DNA of 64,000 bases from G963692885 sp964658655 (GCA_964658655.1 CAZZZL010000006.1:62001-126000); one strand, 5' to 3'. Positions 44,581 to 55,270 are shown, counted from the stretch's first letter. Notes: generated from the letters alone by a model not told the origin. Translations and numbers: made by a program.

Positions 44581-47124
44581 ATGGTGTCCAGAAGGACGTT
44601 TTGCGTTTTGCTTGCCGGCGCAACACAACAGTTGTGTAGTGCTCCACTACCCGCCCTCGATTCGGCACACCCACTCGCTTCGCAAGACGGCAAAGAAGCG
44701 GCGCGCTTCCCGACTCCACCGGACTCTGCGCGCCCTTATGTGCTTTGGATGTGGATGGGGCACAATATCAGCGCCGAAGGGATCACGCGCGATCTTGAAG
44801 GGATGAAGGAAGCTGGCATCGGCGGAGCTACCATTTTCAGCCTGGCCGACACGGTCATTCCGTGGGCGGGAGCGATCCTTAAAAGTCCGACACCCGATGT
44901 TGTTTCCTTCACCGATCCGTGGTGGGCACTTGTTCGCCACGCGGCCCAGGAATGCCATCGGCTTGGTCTTGAGCTCATCCTGCACAACTGCGCGGGATAC
45001 GAGAGCAGCGGCGGAACATGGATCCCTCCGGAACTTTCCATGCAGGAGGTTATCTGGTCAGAGATACGCCATAGCGGAGGCAAGCCGCTGCGCACGAAGC
45101 TCAAGCGGGCCGAGGTCGACCCTCACCCCCACGCGCTTTTTCCGGACTGCTATATCCCCTCCGAGGGCAAAGTTGGCGTGCCGATCGTGGAAGCGCGCAA
45201 AACGTACTACCGCGACATTGCCGTCCTTGCCATGCCTGCCGAAGGTACTGCAGCAAAGGAAAGCCTGGTCGATCTTTCCGCGAAGATGAATGCAGATGGC
45301 GATATCGATTGGGACGCGCCGGCGGGCGAGTGGATCATCTATCGATTCGGGCACACTACTACTGGAGCCATGATCCAGCCCGCACAATGGGACGCGATGG
45401 GCCTCGAATGCGACAAGATGAGTAAAGAGGCCGTCACCTTCCACGTGCAGCATGTTTTAAATGACATGAAAAAGCACATGGGAGACCAGATGGGCAAGGG
45501 TCTCACTACACTCTACTTCGATAGTTATGAAGCAGGTGATCCCACCTGGACTCCGAAGATGCGCGAAGAATTCAAGAGCAGACGCGGTTACGACATAATC
45601 CCATGGCTGCCGGTCCTGGCAGGTCGTACCATCGGCAGCGAGACCGAGACGAAGAGCTTCCAGAAAGACTTCAAGCGAACTGTCGAAGATCTATACCGCG
45701 ATTGTTACTGGGCGACGCCTCGACCGCTTGCCCATGAGCATGGACTGAAATTCAATGCAGAACCGTACGATGGACCATGGGAGATTGGGGAGGTCGTTCA
45801 ATACCTGGATACGCCGACAGTCGAATTCTGGACGACAAACAACCGGTATTCGCCGTTCAGCCTGGAGCCCGTTGTGAAGGCCGCGCGAGTGCTGCACGAC
45901 CAGCTGATTGCAGCGGAAGCATTTACTACTTCGCCTGAGTTTGGAAAGTGGAACGAACATCCCGCATGGTTGAAACCAATCGGAGATGCAGCTTTTTGTG
46001 CCGGGGTGAATCGCGTCAATATTCATCATTTTGTCCAGCAGCCCTGGGATGGGAAATACAAGCCGGGCAATGTGATGGGACAGTGGGGTATTCACCTTGG
46101 GCGTTACCAGACCTGGTGGAAGCCGGGCAAAGCCTGGTTCTCCTACCTGTGGCGCTGCCAGGCGCTGCTGCAGCGCGGAACGTATGTCGCGCCGTCTGAC
46201 GCAACGAGCCTGAAGGTTGCCGCGGATGAACCGGGGCCGGAGATTCGAAGCATTCATCGGCAGGACGGCACCACCAAGATATACTTCGTGGCTAATACGG
46301 CGTGGACTGGTGGCGAGGTTCGGTGTACGTTCCCTGTTCAGGGATTGCAGCCGGAAATCTGGGATCCTGTCGCCGATACCGTGCGTGATGTGCAGAATTT
46401 TGTGCAGGCAAACGGGTCTACCAGTTTCTCGATCTCATTCGCTCCAACGCAAAGTTTCTTTTGTGTGTTTCGTCGAGCGGTTCAACATAACCGCACATCG
46501 GGCCGCCTGAAAACAGTCGCCAACTTCCCCCATCTAAAAACAATGACTGAGCTTGATGGGCCCTGGCATGTAAGCTTTGATCCGGCCTGGGGCGGACCTG
46601 ATTCTATTGTTTTTGATACTCTTCAAGACTGGTCTGAACACACGAACAGCGGTATCAAGTACTACTCAGGCACGGCGGTTTACACCAAGACCTTCGAGGT
46701 GCCGAAGCTGGTCGAGGGTCGTCGACTTTACCTCGATCTTGGCAAGGTCAAACATATCGCCGAAGTCAAAGTGAATGACGATGAACTTGGCGTGGTGTGG
46801 ACAGCGCCCTGGCAAGTGGAAGTCACGGAGCGCTTAAAGCCAGGTGCGAATACTGTCGCAATTTCTGTGACAAATGTCTGGGCGAACCGGCTCATAGGCG
46901 ATGAACAGCATCCTGCCGACATCGTCTGGCAAATCGGTGATCCCAAATTCAAGAGTGGATATTTTCTCAAGGAGTTTCCTGAGTGGTTTCTGAAGAACGA
47001 ACCCCGCCCCTCGAAAGAGAGGCTGACGTTCACAACCTGGAATTACTTTGAGAAAGACTCTCCGCTGGAATCTTCCGGATTGCTTGGACCCGTACAGCTG
47101 TTAATCGAATCGAAAGATGCTTGA
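44581..47124 (+). CDS. GH106 alpha-L-rhamnosidase-like enzyme with Tat-like signal
   Basis: 847 residues. AGAGGGA lies upstream of the ATG. The N-terminus MVSRRTFCVLLAGATQ fits a twin-arginine signal. The opening of the catalytic part (YVLWMWMGHNISAEGITRDL, about 51-70; GIGGATIF; HRLGLELILHNCAGYESSGG; WIPPELSMQEVIWSE) is the hallmark of family GH106 rhamnosidases. Later blocks are LYFDSYEAGDPTWTPKM and EAFTTSPEFGKWNEHPAWLK. A galactose-binding-like beta-sandwich closes the protein (RRLYLDLGKVKHIAEVKVND...NTVAISVTNVWANRLIGDEQ). The enzyme should cleave alpha-L-rhamnosides from pectin-type or other glycans. It heads an operon with GH78 and GH29 genes, spaced 27 and 21 bases. Confidence 0.88.
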   Translation: MVSRRTFCVLLAGATQQLCSAPLPALDSAHPLASQDGKEAARFPTPPDSARPYVLWMWMGHNISAEGITRDLEGMKEAGIGGATIFSLADTVIPWAGAILKSPTPDVVSFTDPWWALVRHAAQECHRLGLELILHNCAGYESSGGTWIPPELSMQEVIWSEIRHSGGKPLRTKLKRAEVDPHPHALFPDCYIPSEGKVGVPIVEARKTYYRDIAVLAMPAEGTAAKESLVDLSAKMNADGDIDWDAPAGEWIIYRFGHTTTGAMIQPAQWDAMGLECDKMSKEAVTFHVQHVLNDMKKHMGDQMGKGLTTLYFDSYEAGDPTWTPKMREEFKSRRGYDIIPWLPVLAGRTIGSETETKSFQKDFKRTVEDLYRDCYWATPRPLAHEHGLKFNAEPYDGPWEIGEVVQYLDTPTVEFWTTNNRYSPFSLEPVVKAARVLHDQLIAAEAFTTSPEFGKWNEHPAWLKPIGDAAFCAGVNRVNIHHFVQQPWDGKYKPGNVMGQWGIHLGRYQTWWKPGKAWFSYLWRCQALLQRGTYVAPSDATSLKVAADEPGPEIRSIHRQDGTTKIYFVANTAWTGGEVRCTFPVQGLQPEIWDPVADTVRDVQNFVQANGSTSFSISFAPTQSFFCVFRRAVQHNRTSGRLKTVANFPHLKTMTELDGPWHVSFDPAWGGPDSIVFDTLQDWSEHTNSGIKYYSGTAVYTKTFEVPKLVEGRRLYLDLGKVKHIAEVKVNDDELGVVWTAPWQVEVTERLKPGANTVAISVTNVWANRLIGDEQHPADIVWQIGDPKFKSGYFLKEFPEWFLKNEPRPSKERLTFTTWNYFEKDSPLESSGLLGPVQLLIESKDA

Positions 47125-47151
47125 GCAGTTCCGCTAAAGGGCACACAGATT

Positions 47152-49983
47152 ATGGCTGGACCGGGCGATTTGAGTTTTAGGGTTATGGCTCCGTTACGTT
47201 GCGCGGTTCTCCTGATTTGTCTGCTGTTCGCGGGAGACGCCACTTGCCTGGCGCAGCGCAGTGATGTCGGCCCATCTCCTGTACTTGCGCCTCGCGGCCT
47301 GCTGTGTGATGGGACGATCAACCCACTGGGACTTGACAGTCCTGCACCGATCTTCCACTGGACGCTGGTGGCGAGCGGACGCCAGCTTCGCGGCATACGA
47401 CAATCTGCGTTTCGCATAGTGGTTGCTCGATCGCGCGCGGCACTCGATCACGATAACGGAGACGCCTGGGATTCACGCCGAACGGTTGGGACCATGGAAC
47501 CGTTCACCAGATATGGTGGCAATGCGTTTCTTCCGGACACCACGTATTACTGGAAAGTGCGGGTCTGGACCGGAAAGGGAAGTGCCTCGGCGTGGAGCGC
47601 GCCCGCCAAATTTACGACAGGTATGCTGCAGCCCTCGAACTGGCAGGCGAAGTGGATCGCCGGTGTTGCCGATAGTGCCCGTCTGCCACAGGCGCAGGGA
47701 GATGACGAGAGTAGGGTCGAGTCGGTACCGCCTCTGCCAATTTTTCGCTATGGGTTCAAAGTGAGCAAGCCGCTGGCGCGAGCAACGCTATTTATCGCGG
47801 GGCTTGGTGAGTCGGAATCATTTGTCAATGGGCATCCTGTCACCAATGCGCTGCTGACTCCCGGCTGGTCTGCGTATCGCAAGACAGTGCTCTATGACAC
47901 CTATGACGCTACCTCACTGTTGCATCAAGGCGCCAACGTGATTGGAGTCTCGCTTGGCAACGGCATGTATAACGTGGGGGGATTAAAGGGCCGTTATACA
48001 AAATTTGTCGGCTCCATGGGACAGCCAAAGCTGATTGCGGAGTTGCATCTCCACTACACAGATGGAACGACAGCAACGATTACGAGTGGCGACGATTGGA
48101 AAACCTCAGATGGGCCTGTCCGGTTTTCATCTATTTATGGTGGCGAGGATTACGATGCAAGGTTAGCGCCACCAGGCTGGATGCAGATGGCGTTTGATGA
48201 TCAATCCTGGCGCCCCGCAGTTGTAGTGGATGGTCCGGGAGGGGTATTACGCTCCGAGCGCCTGCCGCCTGTCGGTGCGGTTCACCGGTACAAGCCGGTG
48301 GCGATCAAACAAATCAATGATCATGTCACGCGCTACGACTTCGGTAAGAATTTTGCCGGAACTCCAGAGATCGAAGTCCATGGTCCGGCGGGTTCAAGCG
48401 TGCAGATTTTGACAGGTGAATTGCTCGATGCGTCCGGGCGCGTAACCCAGCGAAGTGCCGCTGCGACGAAAGATGCTCCCGTCCTGTTCAACTACACTCT
48501 TCGCGGTAAGGGTGTGGAGCACTGGTCGCCGAAGTTCACTTATTACGGCTTTCGCTATGCCGAAGTGACGGTCGCAGGAGACTCAGGACTTCCGCACATT
48601 GATGCAATTAAAGGACAGGAATTGCACGACGCCGTTACGGTGGATGGCAGGTTCAGTAACTCCGATGAGATGCTCAATCGCATTCATCGATTGATTGATG
48701 CGGCGATGCTCAACAATATGGTCAGCGTGTTGACCGACTGTCCGACACGCGAAAAGCTCGGGTGGCTCGAGCAGACACATCTTGCCGGCACTGCGCTCAT
48801 GTACAACTACGACCTCTCGCTTCTCTACAGGAAGCTATCGATGGATATTCGCGACGCGCAGCTGAGCGACGGCATGGTGCCATCGATCGCGCCGGAGGTC
48901 GTGGCTTTTTCGGGAAGCTTTCGTGATTCGCCCGAGTGGGGCAGTGCGATCATTCTGAGCCCGTGGATTGCGTATACCTTTTATGGCGATAAGCAGGTGT
49001 TGCGCGAGAACTACCAGGCAATGGTTGCTTATGTCGACTATCTACTAAGTCGATCGAAAGATAACATGCTGGTCTATGGGCTTGGTGACTGGTATGACAT
49101 AGGACCAGGCGAGCCAGGCGAGTCCAAGTTGACAACCCTGGGATTGACTGCGACCGCAACCTATTATGAAGATCTGCTGGACCTGGAGCGCATTGCGAAG
49201 ATATTGGATAAGCCAGATGAAGCAGCCGGATTTGAAAGTCGGGCTGCTGCTGTGAAGGCATCGTTCAATCAGCATCTGTTTCATGCAGACACGAACAGCT
49301 ATGACCGGGGCAGCCAGACAGCGAATGCGATGGCGCTTGCATTGGACCTGGTGCCGGACGGTCATAGGGCCGGCGTGCTCAACAGTCTTATCCGAGATAT
49401 TCGGGAACATGGAAATCACGTGACTGCAGGTGATATCGGATTTCACTACCTGGTCAGAGCTTTGAGCGATGGTGGTCGCTCCGATGTGATGTATAGCATG
49501 CTCATGCTTTCTGACAGTCCCAGCTACGGCTATCAACTCAAGACTGGAGCTACGGCACTGACCGAGGCATGGGATGCGAATCCAAAATCGTCACAGGACC
49601 ATTTCATGCTGGGACATGCGGAGGAGTGGTTCTATCGCGGGCTCGGTGGTATCGATTTCAATATGAGCCGCGAGAGCGACCGGCGTATATGGGTTCATCC
49701 GCAGGTTTTGGGAAACATACGCTCGGCCTCTGTCGGGTATGACTCCGTACTTGGAACTATCGGTTCGAGTTGGCATTTACTAGGGAACGAACTCAATATC
49801 GATATTTCGGTACCGCCAGGCGCTACGGCCACTGTCTCATTGCCAGTCGGATTCACCAGTGAGGTGAGAGAGTCAGGGCGAGACCTGAAGGGAAACCTTG
49901 GTGTGCTTTCGGTTGACGAGAAGAGCGATAGCGTGTCGTGCGTGATTGGCTCCGGAAACTATCACTTTTCTGCACGCCGCTAA
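47152..49983 (+). CDS. Secreted alpha-L-rhamnosidase, GH78
   Basis: 943 residues; a second start at 47185 (MAPLRCAVLL) gives a more typical signal peptide. Domain order is that of full-length GH78 enzymes. A fibronectin-like N-domain comes first (PLGLDSPAPIFHW...TYYWKVRVWT, about 55-160). The rhamnosidase N-domain has LFIAGLGESESFVNGHPVTN and GANVIGVSLGNGMYNVGG, and a carbohydrate-binding sandwich follows (VTRYDFGKNFAG). The (alpha/alpha)6 barrel carries LTDCPTREKLGWLEQTHLAG (about 528-547). In this block the usual GD after GW is replaced by EQ, as in one GH78 subgroup. The C-terminal barrel-closing region has LTEAWDANP. It is the middle gene of the GH106-GH78-GH29 operon and probably acts on L-rhamnose linked to another sugar than the GH106 substrate (inference). 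Confidence 0.92.
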   Translation: MAGPGDLSFRVMAPLRCAVLLICLLFAGDATCLAQRSDVGPSPVLAPRGLLCDGTINPLGLDSPAPIFHWTLVASGRQLRGIRQSAFRIVVARSRAALDHDNGDAWDSRRTVGTMEPFTRYGGNAFLPDTTYYWKVRVWTGKGSASAWSAPAKFTTGMLQPSNWQAKWIAGVADSARLPQAQGDDESRVESVPPLPIFRYGFKVSKPLARATLFIAGLGESESFVNGHPVTNALLTPGWSAYRKTVLYDTYDATSLLHQGANVIGVSLGNGMYNVGGLKGRYTKFVGSMGQPKLIAELHLHYTDGTTATITSGDDWKTSDGPVRFSSIYGGEDYDARLAPPGWMQMAFDDQSWRPAVVVDGPGGVLRSERLPPVGAVHRYKPVAIKQINDHVTRYDFGKNFAGTPEIEVHGPAGSSVQILTGELLDASGRVTQRSAAATKDAPVLFNYTLRGKGVEHWSPKFTYYGFRYAEVTVAGDSGLPHIDAIKGQELHDAVTVDGRFSNSDEMLNRIHRLIDAAMLNNMVSVLTDCPTREKLGWLEQTHLAGTALMYNYDLSLLYRKLSMDIRDAQLSDGMVPSIAPEVVAFSGSFRDSPEWGSAIILSPWIAYTFYGDKQVLRENYQAMVAYVDYLLSRSKDNMLVYGLGDWYDIGPGEPGESKLTTLGLTATATYYEDLLDLERIAKILDKPDEAAGFESRAAAVKASFNQHLFHADTNSYDRGSQTANAMALALDLVPDGHRAGVLNSLIRDIREHGNHVTAGDIGFHYLVRALSDGGRSDVMYSMLMLSDSPSYGYQLKTGATALTEAWDANPKSSQDHFMLGHAEEWFYRGLGGIDFNMSRESDRRIWVHPQVLGNIRSASVGYDSVLGTIGSSWHLLGNELNIDISVPPGATATVSLPVGFTSEVRESGRDLKGNLGVLSVDEKSDSVSCVIGSGNYHFSARR

Positions 49984-50004
49984 AAAATATTGTGGAGGTT
50001 ACAG

Positions 50005-51804
50005 TTGGAAAGTGCCGCAGGATCCAAGCGTGTCAACGGGTGCTTCAAGAGTAGTTATGGCCTGAACTTTTTCATGCGCTGCTTCAGTGTTTCAGTGGCG
50101 CTGTCCTTGTGCGTGGCAGGTCATGGTCAGCAGATGCCGGCCCCTGCACCGATCCCGATGATTCCGCCGGCGCAACCGGAAGACTCGCTGACCATGCAGG
50201 ACCCGGATACCTTTCCCGAGGTAAAGATGGACTTTCCGATTGCGGAAGGACCATTCCAACCCACGTGGGACTCGATCAACAAGAATTATCCGCGGGATCC
50301 GGCATGGCTGCGACAAGCGAGGTTCGGAATATGGGTACACTTCGGTCCGCAGTCGGCTGGCGAAAGCGGTGATTGGTATGCCCGCAAAATGTATCAACCA
50401 GGGACGCTTGCCTATAAGAACCATCTCCGCGCTTATGGACCGCCTTCGAGATCCGGATATAAAGAATTGCTTCACCAGTGGAACCCGACGAAGCTGGATC
50501 CAGTCAAGCTGGTAAAAACCTATCACGATGCGGGTGCCCGTTTTCTCATTATCCAGGGCGTGCATCATGACAATTTTGATAACTGGAATTCTACGTACCA
50601 GCCGTGGAACTCGGTGAACATGGGACCGCACCGCGACCTTCTTGGCGAATGGTCGAAAGCTTCGAAGGCGGCGGGGATGCGTTATGGAGTCGGATTTCAC
50701 CATGAGTACACATGGTGGTGGTATCAGCCGGCGTTCGGCAGCGATACGACTGGGCCGCGGGCAGGCGTTCCATACGACGCGAATGAGACACTTGCCGATG
50801 GAAAGGGTAAGTGGTGGGAAGGCTACGACCCGCGGCTGCTGTACGGCATCAACCTGCGTGCCTACAAGGATGTTGCGAATGCGCAGTATCGCCCGGAGAA
50901 AGGCATCTTTCAGAACCACCTGACATACGCGCACTGGTATGCGACACGATGGTCCCTCCGCATCATGGACGTAATGAATAAGTACGATCCGGACTTCATC
51001 TTTACGGACGGCGACTCGACAGGTCCGTTTACCGGATACGCTACGGGAACCGGCTATAAGTGCGACGCGATACAGCGGGTTGTTGCCGATTATTACAATC
51101 GATCTCTCAAGCAACGTGGCCAGGTCGATACCTTCAGCATCGTGAAATTTCATCCGCCCCAGCGCGGGATTGCCACGACCTTTGAAGGATCGTTTCCAGA
51201 CGGCATCAAGACGGACCAGATGTGGTTGGGAGAAAACGCCGTTGGCGACTGGTTTTACAAGCCCGACTTTGTTTATAGTGCGCGCGCCTTGATTCTATAC
51301 ATGCTTGAGATTGTGTCGCGCGACGGTAATTACGCAGTCAATGTCTCTCTGCGACCGGATGGGTCTCTCGATGAGGGCAGTCAGCGTATGCTTCGCGAAG
51401 TAGGTGCCTGGATGAGGATCAATGGTGAAGCCATCTACGGAAGCAGTGCCTGGGTGAAGCTTGGTGAAGGAGAGAAAGACTCGGATGGAAAGTTAAAGAC
51501 GCTGCCTGCCGGGCAACTGGGCGAACCACAGGCTGCATTCCGCTTTGGTCCTTCTGATTTCCGCTTCACGAAAGGCCAGGATGGCGCCGTCTACGCTTTT
51601 GCGCTCTCGATTCCGAAGCCCGGAGCCCGTGTGAAGATCATCTCGCTTGGTTCAGGGGCGGGACTTCTTACTCCGCAAATTCATTCGGTGAGCATGTTGG
51701 GAAGCTCCCAAAAACTGGTATGGAAGCAGCAGGCGGGGGCGCTGGAAATTGTAGCGCCTGCGCAGATGCCATCGCAGATCGCAGTTGTTTTCAAGGTCAA
51801 ATAG
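50005..51804 (+). CDS. Secreted alpha-L-fucosidase, GH29
   Basis: I place the start at TTG 50005 because GGAGG (49994-49998) sits six bases before it; ATG 50074 (MRCFSVSVALSLCVA) is the alternative and begins directly at the signal peptide but has no ribosome site. The catalytic TIM barrel shows the GH29 order: FGIWVHFGPQSAGESGDWYA, AGARFLIIQGVHHDNFDNWN, GMRYGVGFHHEYTWWWYQPA, and nucleophile Asp in PDFIFTDGDSTGP. A C-terminal beta-sandwich follows after about residue 480. It releases L-fucose from glycan ends. It is the last gene of the rhamnosidase operon and is followed by a strong terminator shared with receptor 4. Confidence 0.9.
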   Translation: MESAAGSKRVNGCFKSSYGLNFFMRCFSVSVALSLCVAGHGQQMPAPAPIPMIPPAQPEDSLTMQDPDTFPEVKMDFPIAEGPFQPTWDSINKNYPRDPAWLRQARFGIWVHFGPQSAGESGDWYARKMYQPGTLAYKNHLRAYGPPSRSGYKELLHQWNPTKLDPVKLVKTYHDAGARFLIIQGVHHDNFDNWNSTYQPWNSVNMGPHRDLLGEWSKASKAAGMRYGVGFHHEYTWWWYQPAFGSDTTGPRAGVPYDANETLADGKGKWWEGYDPRLLYGINLRAYKDVANAQYRPEKGIFQNHLTYAHWYATRWSLRIMDVMNKYDPDFIFTDGDSTGPFTGYATGTGYKCDAIQRVVADYYNRSLKQRGQVDTFSIVKFHPPQRGIATTFEGSFPDGIKTDQMWLGENAVGDWFYKPDFVYSARALILYMLEIVSRDGNYAVNVSLRPDGSLDEGSQRMLREVGAWMRINGEAIYGSSAWVKLGEGEKDSDGKLKTLPAGQLGEPQAAFRFGPSDFRFTKGQDGAVYAFALSIPKPGARVKIISLGSGAGLLTPQIHSVSMLGSSQKLVWKQQAGALEIVAPAQMPSQIAVVFKVK

Positions 51805-51846
51805 TTGCGATAATCCAGCCGCGCTCTTCGTCAGCTTATCGAGCCA

Positions 51847-51887
51847 AAAAATGGCCCGGAGCTCGTAAAGAGATCCGGGCCATTTTT
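51847..51887. terminator. Bidirectional hairpin terminator
   Basis: A 14-bp perfect stem (AAAAATGGCCCGGA with TCCGGGCCATTTTT) around a 13-base loop, with A/T runs at both ends. It lies between the convergent GH29 and TonB receptor 4 genes. Confidence 0.9.
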
Positions 51888-51898
51888 GCATTCAGGGA

Positions 51899-54800
51899 CT
51901 AGAACGTTACCTTCAGCGCGGCCTGGATGACACGCGGGGCGATCGGGCCTATGCCAGAAATCTGACCGAAGTTGCTATCGTCCGGATTGTTATCGGGCGA
52001 ACCGTAACTGGGAGTATTTAACGCGTTGAACATCTCCCAGCGGAACTGTGTCATGACCCGCTCCTTGTAGTTGAAGTTCTTGATGAAGCCTGAGTCCATG
52101 GTGTGGACGGGTGGTGATTGAATCAGGAACTTTTCCGAATTACCTGGGGTACCGTATTCGTTTAAAGTGAAGGCAGCCTGGTTGAAGTAGTTATTCAGCC
52201 AGTGGGACTTACCGCCCTGGCGTACTTGCAGTGAGGCTCCCGGAACGCGATCGGCCCTGTCCTGACCGATGTCGAATCCGGAACGGTTGCGGCCCTGACC
52301 ACCATTGATACCAAATGGCTCACCGGATTCCATCGTGTAAATCGCACTTAACTCCCAGCCGCCCAGGACGTTCTTCACGAGGAAGTTATGGCCTGTGAAG
52401 CTTGGACCTCTGTACCGTCCGTAAGTGACAGAGACCAGCGGTACATTGAGGCTGGAGCTACCAAAGTCGTGTCGAATATTCAGGGGATCACTTACGCTCG
52501 ATTCAAAGTCAGGATCGCCCGAGCCTCCTACGTCCAGTGTTTTGGACCAGGTGAAGTTGGACTGAATTTGAAAGCCGCGTGAGAACTTATGCTCTACCCC
52601 TGCTTGCAGCGATTCGTAGCGTGATGTTCCTCCGTCCTGAACCTGCAGGATTTGCGCAAAGGCCGGATTCCCGCGAAGTGTGCCTTGTGGAGGGACCGGC
52701 ACGCCAACACCCAGCGGAACGCCTGGATTGAGATCAACGGTAGTGGCCTGGTGGTAGGATTCGCTGCCAACGTAGGCAAGGTGCATCGCGTTGAATCTTC
52801 CAAATTGCTGTTCCAGCGACAGGTTCCAGCTCTGGGTGATACCCAGTTTTAAGCTGGGACTGAAAGTCGCCTGGATATTCTGTGCGCCCGCGAAGAGAGA
52901 AGCACTGGACGGGTTTTGTTGCGGGCCAGCAAAAGGTGGGAACGGGCTTTTGCCTGCTGCAAGGCCTCCGCCGCCGGCGAAGTTCGTCCACGGATTATCG
53001 AAGGGTACGATAGCGCCTCCTCCCACATTATAGGTGGGGGAAAAAGGTGCAACGTCCCCAATTCTCTGATAGAAGGCATCTTCCATGGGGGTAGTGAAGA
53101 GACCGAAAGCTGCGCGAACGGCAGTCGTCGGATTGGGGGACCACGCAATACCTACACGCGGTTCGAAGTAGTAATAGCTTGATTTATAAAGAGTGTCGCT
53201 GATGCCATGGTCGCCAGGGAATACAAGCCCGAGCGGAGCATTGGGAAAACGAGTGCTCTGTTGGCCTGGCACGAAGTCTGCACCGCGTCCGCCAGCGACG
53301 TGGGCAGGTGTATTCGGATCCCAGCGAAGCCCAAGTGTTGCAGTCAAGTTGGGCTTGATCTTGTATTGATCCTGGGCGTAGACGCCAACCATCCATTGAG
53401 AGGTAGCGTTATATTCACCCGCTCCCTGGGTGATGCTGCCTGCGTCACCCAGAAGAAAGTCGGCAAACGGTACCCCAGTATAGGCGCCGGTAAAACCGAT
53501 GATGGGACTCTCGACAAAGAGCGAGCTTTCGGTGTGGTGGCGGTGGAAGACATCGCCGCCGGCGGAGATCGTATGGCGTCCTGCAGTCTTTGTAAATGTC
53601 TCGGTCAGACTATAGTCCATACGTTTTGTCTTGAAGGGATTGCTCGAAAAAGAGCTGAAGCCGACCGTGGGAGTGTACTGGCTCACGTTGCCATTGTTGA
53701 CGTTGAAGTCTTCGAGGTAGCACGCATTCGGTGGATCCTGGACGTTAATAAATCGCGAGAGACAGATGGGTTTGCCACTGGAGTCAAGAACTGCTGTCCC
53801 CGTATTCAGGTCGTAGGTAATGTAACCAAGTGCGAGCGTGTTAAGCGTGGAAGGATTGATCGTCCACGTGTGGTTAAGGACCTCGCTGAGGAAGACGCCG
53901 TTGGTTCCTGCAACGCCAACGAGGATGTTATTAGGGGTAGTCTCGGGAGTCTGCGTGTAGTAGTTCACAAAGCTGCGGACGAAGAAGCGCTGCTTGTCAC
54001 TGAGGTCGTAGTCCAGTCGCGCGGTGTACTCGTTATAAATAGTGGGCTGCACCGGGTAGACAACATTCGTCTGGCCGGTTTGCGCGTTTTGACCAAGCGG
54101 AATATAGCTCAGCATCTTAACGGCGCCGGGGCTGTATAGCTTTGGATCAATCTTATTTCCAACGAATGGGGCAGGGAGCACAATCGGGCTTGAGCCAGAC
54201 AGCAGTGCTGAGAAGTCACCGTTGCGCTCGGCCTGCGTTGGAGTGAAAGTAATATTTGTGTTGGCCTGGTAACTCTGCCGCGTGCCCTGATAGTTGCCAA
54301 AGAAAAAGAGCTTATCCTTCAGGTGCGGGACGGAACCTCCCAAATAGCCACCGAACTGGTTTCTATGCAGACCATCCACTAGTCCGCTGAATGGATTTGC
54401 CGCATTGAAGTAACCGTTGCGGAGAAATTCAAAGATACCGCCGTGGTACTTATTGGTTCCCGACTTGGTTTCGATACTGACGATGGCAGATGGAGCAAAG
54501 CCGTTACGCGCATCGAAGTTATTAGAAATGACGCGAAACTCCTGGGTAGCATCGGGGTTAGGAAAAGGAAGTGCAAGCAGGAGATAGGTGTCCATGTGCG
54601 AGACACCATCAAGAAGGTACCAGGTGCTGCCTTGCCGCTGGCCGCCCGCGGAGGCACCCGATTCATTCGGAAAGGAGTTAGTGGTCTGCAGGGTAGATGC
54701 CTGACTTTGTAATTCGTTCGTGACACCGGCGGAAAGAAAGACCAGGGTGCCGGGATCGCGGCCGTTTAGTGGAAGATCCTTGATAGTCGCTTCGTCGACG

Positions 54801-55270
54801 ATCTGGCTTATCTCCGGAGTGGTCGTGTTGATGAGTTCAGCGCCTCCATTGACCGTGACGCTGTCCTGGGCGCCGCCCAGCTTCAGCGGGAGATTCAATG
54901 TAGCCGATTGACCAACCGTGAGCGAGATACCTGTTTCATGAAGCGGCGCGAAACCATCTCTGCTGACAGTTAGTTCGTACTGGCCGGCCGGCAAAGAATT
55001 AAAGGTGTAGTTGCCGGCTTTATCGCTATCAACAGTGACAGACAGGTTGGTGCCGGAATTGGTTGCTGTCACATGGACGTCGGGAAGGGCGCCGCCGCTT
55101 GGATCAGTCACCGATCCGCTCAGTTGGGCGCTGGTACTTGACTGCGCTAAAGCAATGGGAACGTAGACCCCGAGGCAACAGCTCAATGCAGCACCCGCAA
55201 TCGTGGTCCACGCGGTATGTCTAAGTGACTGGACTGGACGCCCGTGAAGTAAGCGAAAGATTCGGTTCAT
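51899..55270 (-). CDS. TonB-dependent receptor 4, Oar-type
   Basis: ATG 55270 (MNRIFRLLHG) is chosen; GGAGG is ten bases upstream, whereas the frame up to 55333 has no such signal. The protein has about 1123 residues. A signal peptide (GAALSCCLGVYVPIALAQ) is followed by the carboxypeptidase-regulatory-like domain (AQLSGSVTDPSGGALPDVHV, about 48-130). The plug motif is the variant DLPLNGRDPGTLVFLSAG, and the barrel ends APRVIQAALKVTF. Three LacI-type sites lie in the 430-base region upstream. It is the last gene on the strand of the permease-kinase-GH4 unit but has its own promoter region. Its position between a fucosidase operon and a sugar-uptake operon suggests oligosaccharide import. Confidence 0.92.
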   Translation of the reverse strand: MNRIFRLLHGRPVQSLRHTAWTTIAGAALSCCLGVYVPIALAQSSTSAQLSGSVTDPSGGALPDVHVTATNSGTNLSVTVDSDKAGNYTFNSLPAGQYELTVSRDGFAPLHETGISLTVGQSATLNLPLKLGGAQDSVTVNGGAELINTTTPEISQIVDEATIKDLPLNGRDPGTLVFLSAGVTNELQSQASTLQTTNSFPNESGASAGGQRQGSTWYLLDGVSHMDTYLLLALPFPNPDATQEFRVISNNFDARNGFAPSAIVSIETKSGTNKYHGGIFEFLRNGYFNAANPFSGLVDGLHRNQFGGYLGGSVPHLKDKLFFFGNYQGTRQSYQANTNITFTPTQAERNGDFSALLSGSSPIVLPAPFVGNKIDPKLYSPGAVKMLSYIPLGQNAQTGQTNVVYPVQPTIYNEYTARLDYDLSDKQRFFVRSFVNYYTQTPETTPNNILVGVAGTNGVFLSEVLNHTWTINPSTLNTLALGYITYDLNTGTAVLDSSGKPICLSRFINVQDPPNACYLEDFNVNNGNVSQYTPTVGFSSFSSNPFKTKRMDYSLTETFTKTAGRHTISAGGDVFHRHHTESSLFVESPIIGFTGAYTGVPFADFLLGDAGSITQGAGEYNATSQWMVGVYAQDQYKIKPNLTATLGLRWDPNTPAHVAGGRGADFVPGQQSTRFPNAPLGLVFPGDHGISDTLYKSSYYYFEPRVGIAWSPNPTTAVRAAFGLFTTPMEDAFYQRIGDVAPFSPTYNVGGGAIVPFDNPWTNFAGGGGLAAGKSPFPPFAGPQQNPSSASLFAGAQNIQATFSPSLKLGITQSWNLSLEQQFGRFNAMHLAYVGSESYHQATTVDLNPGVPLGVGVPVPPQGTLRGNPAFAQILQVQDGGTSRYESLQAGVEHKFSRGFQIQSNFTWSKTLDVGGSGDPDFESSVSDPLNIRHDFGSSSLNVPLVSVTYGRYRGPSFTGHNFLVKNVLGGWELSAIYTMESGEPFGINGGQGRNRSGFDIGQDRADRVPGASLQVRQGGKSHWLNNYFNQAAFTLNEYGTPGNSEKFLIQSPPVHTMDSGFIKNFNYKERVMTQFRWEMFNALNTPSYGSPDNNPDDSNFGQISGIGPIAPRVIQAALKVTF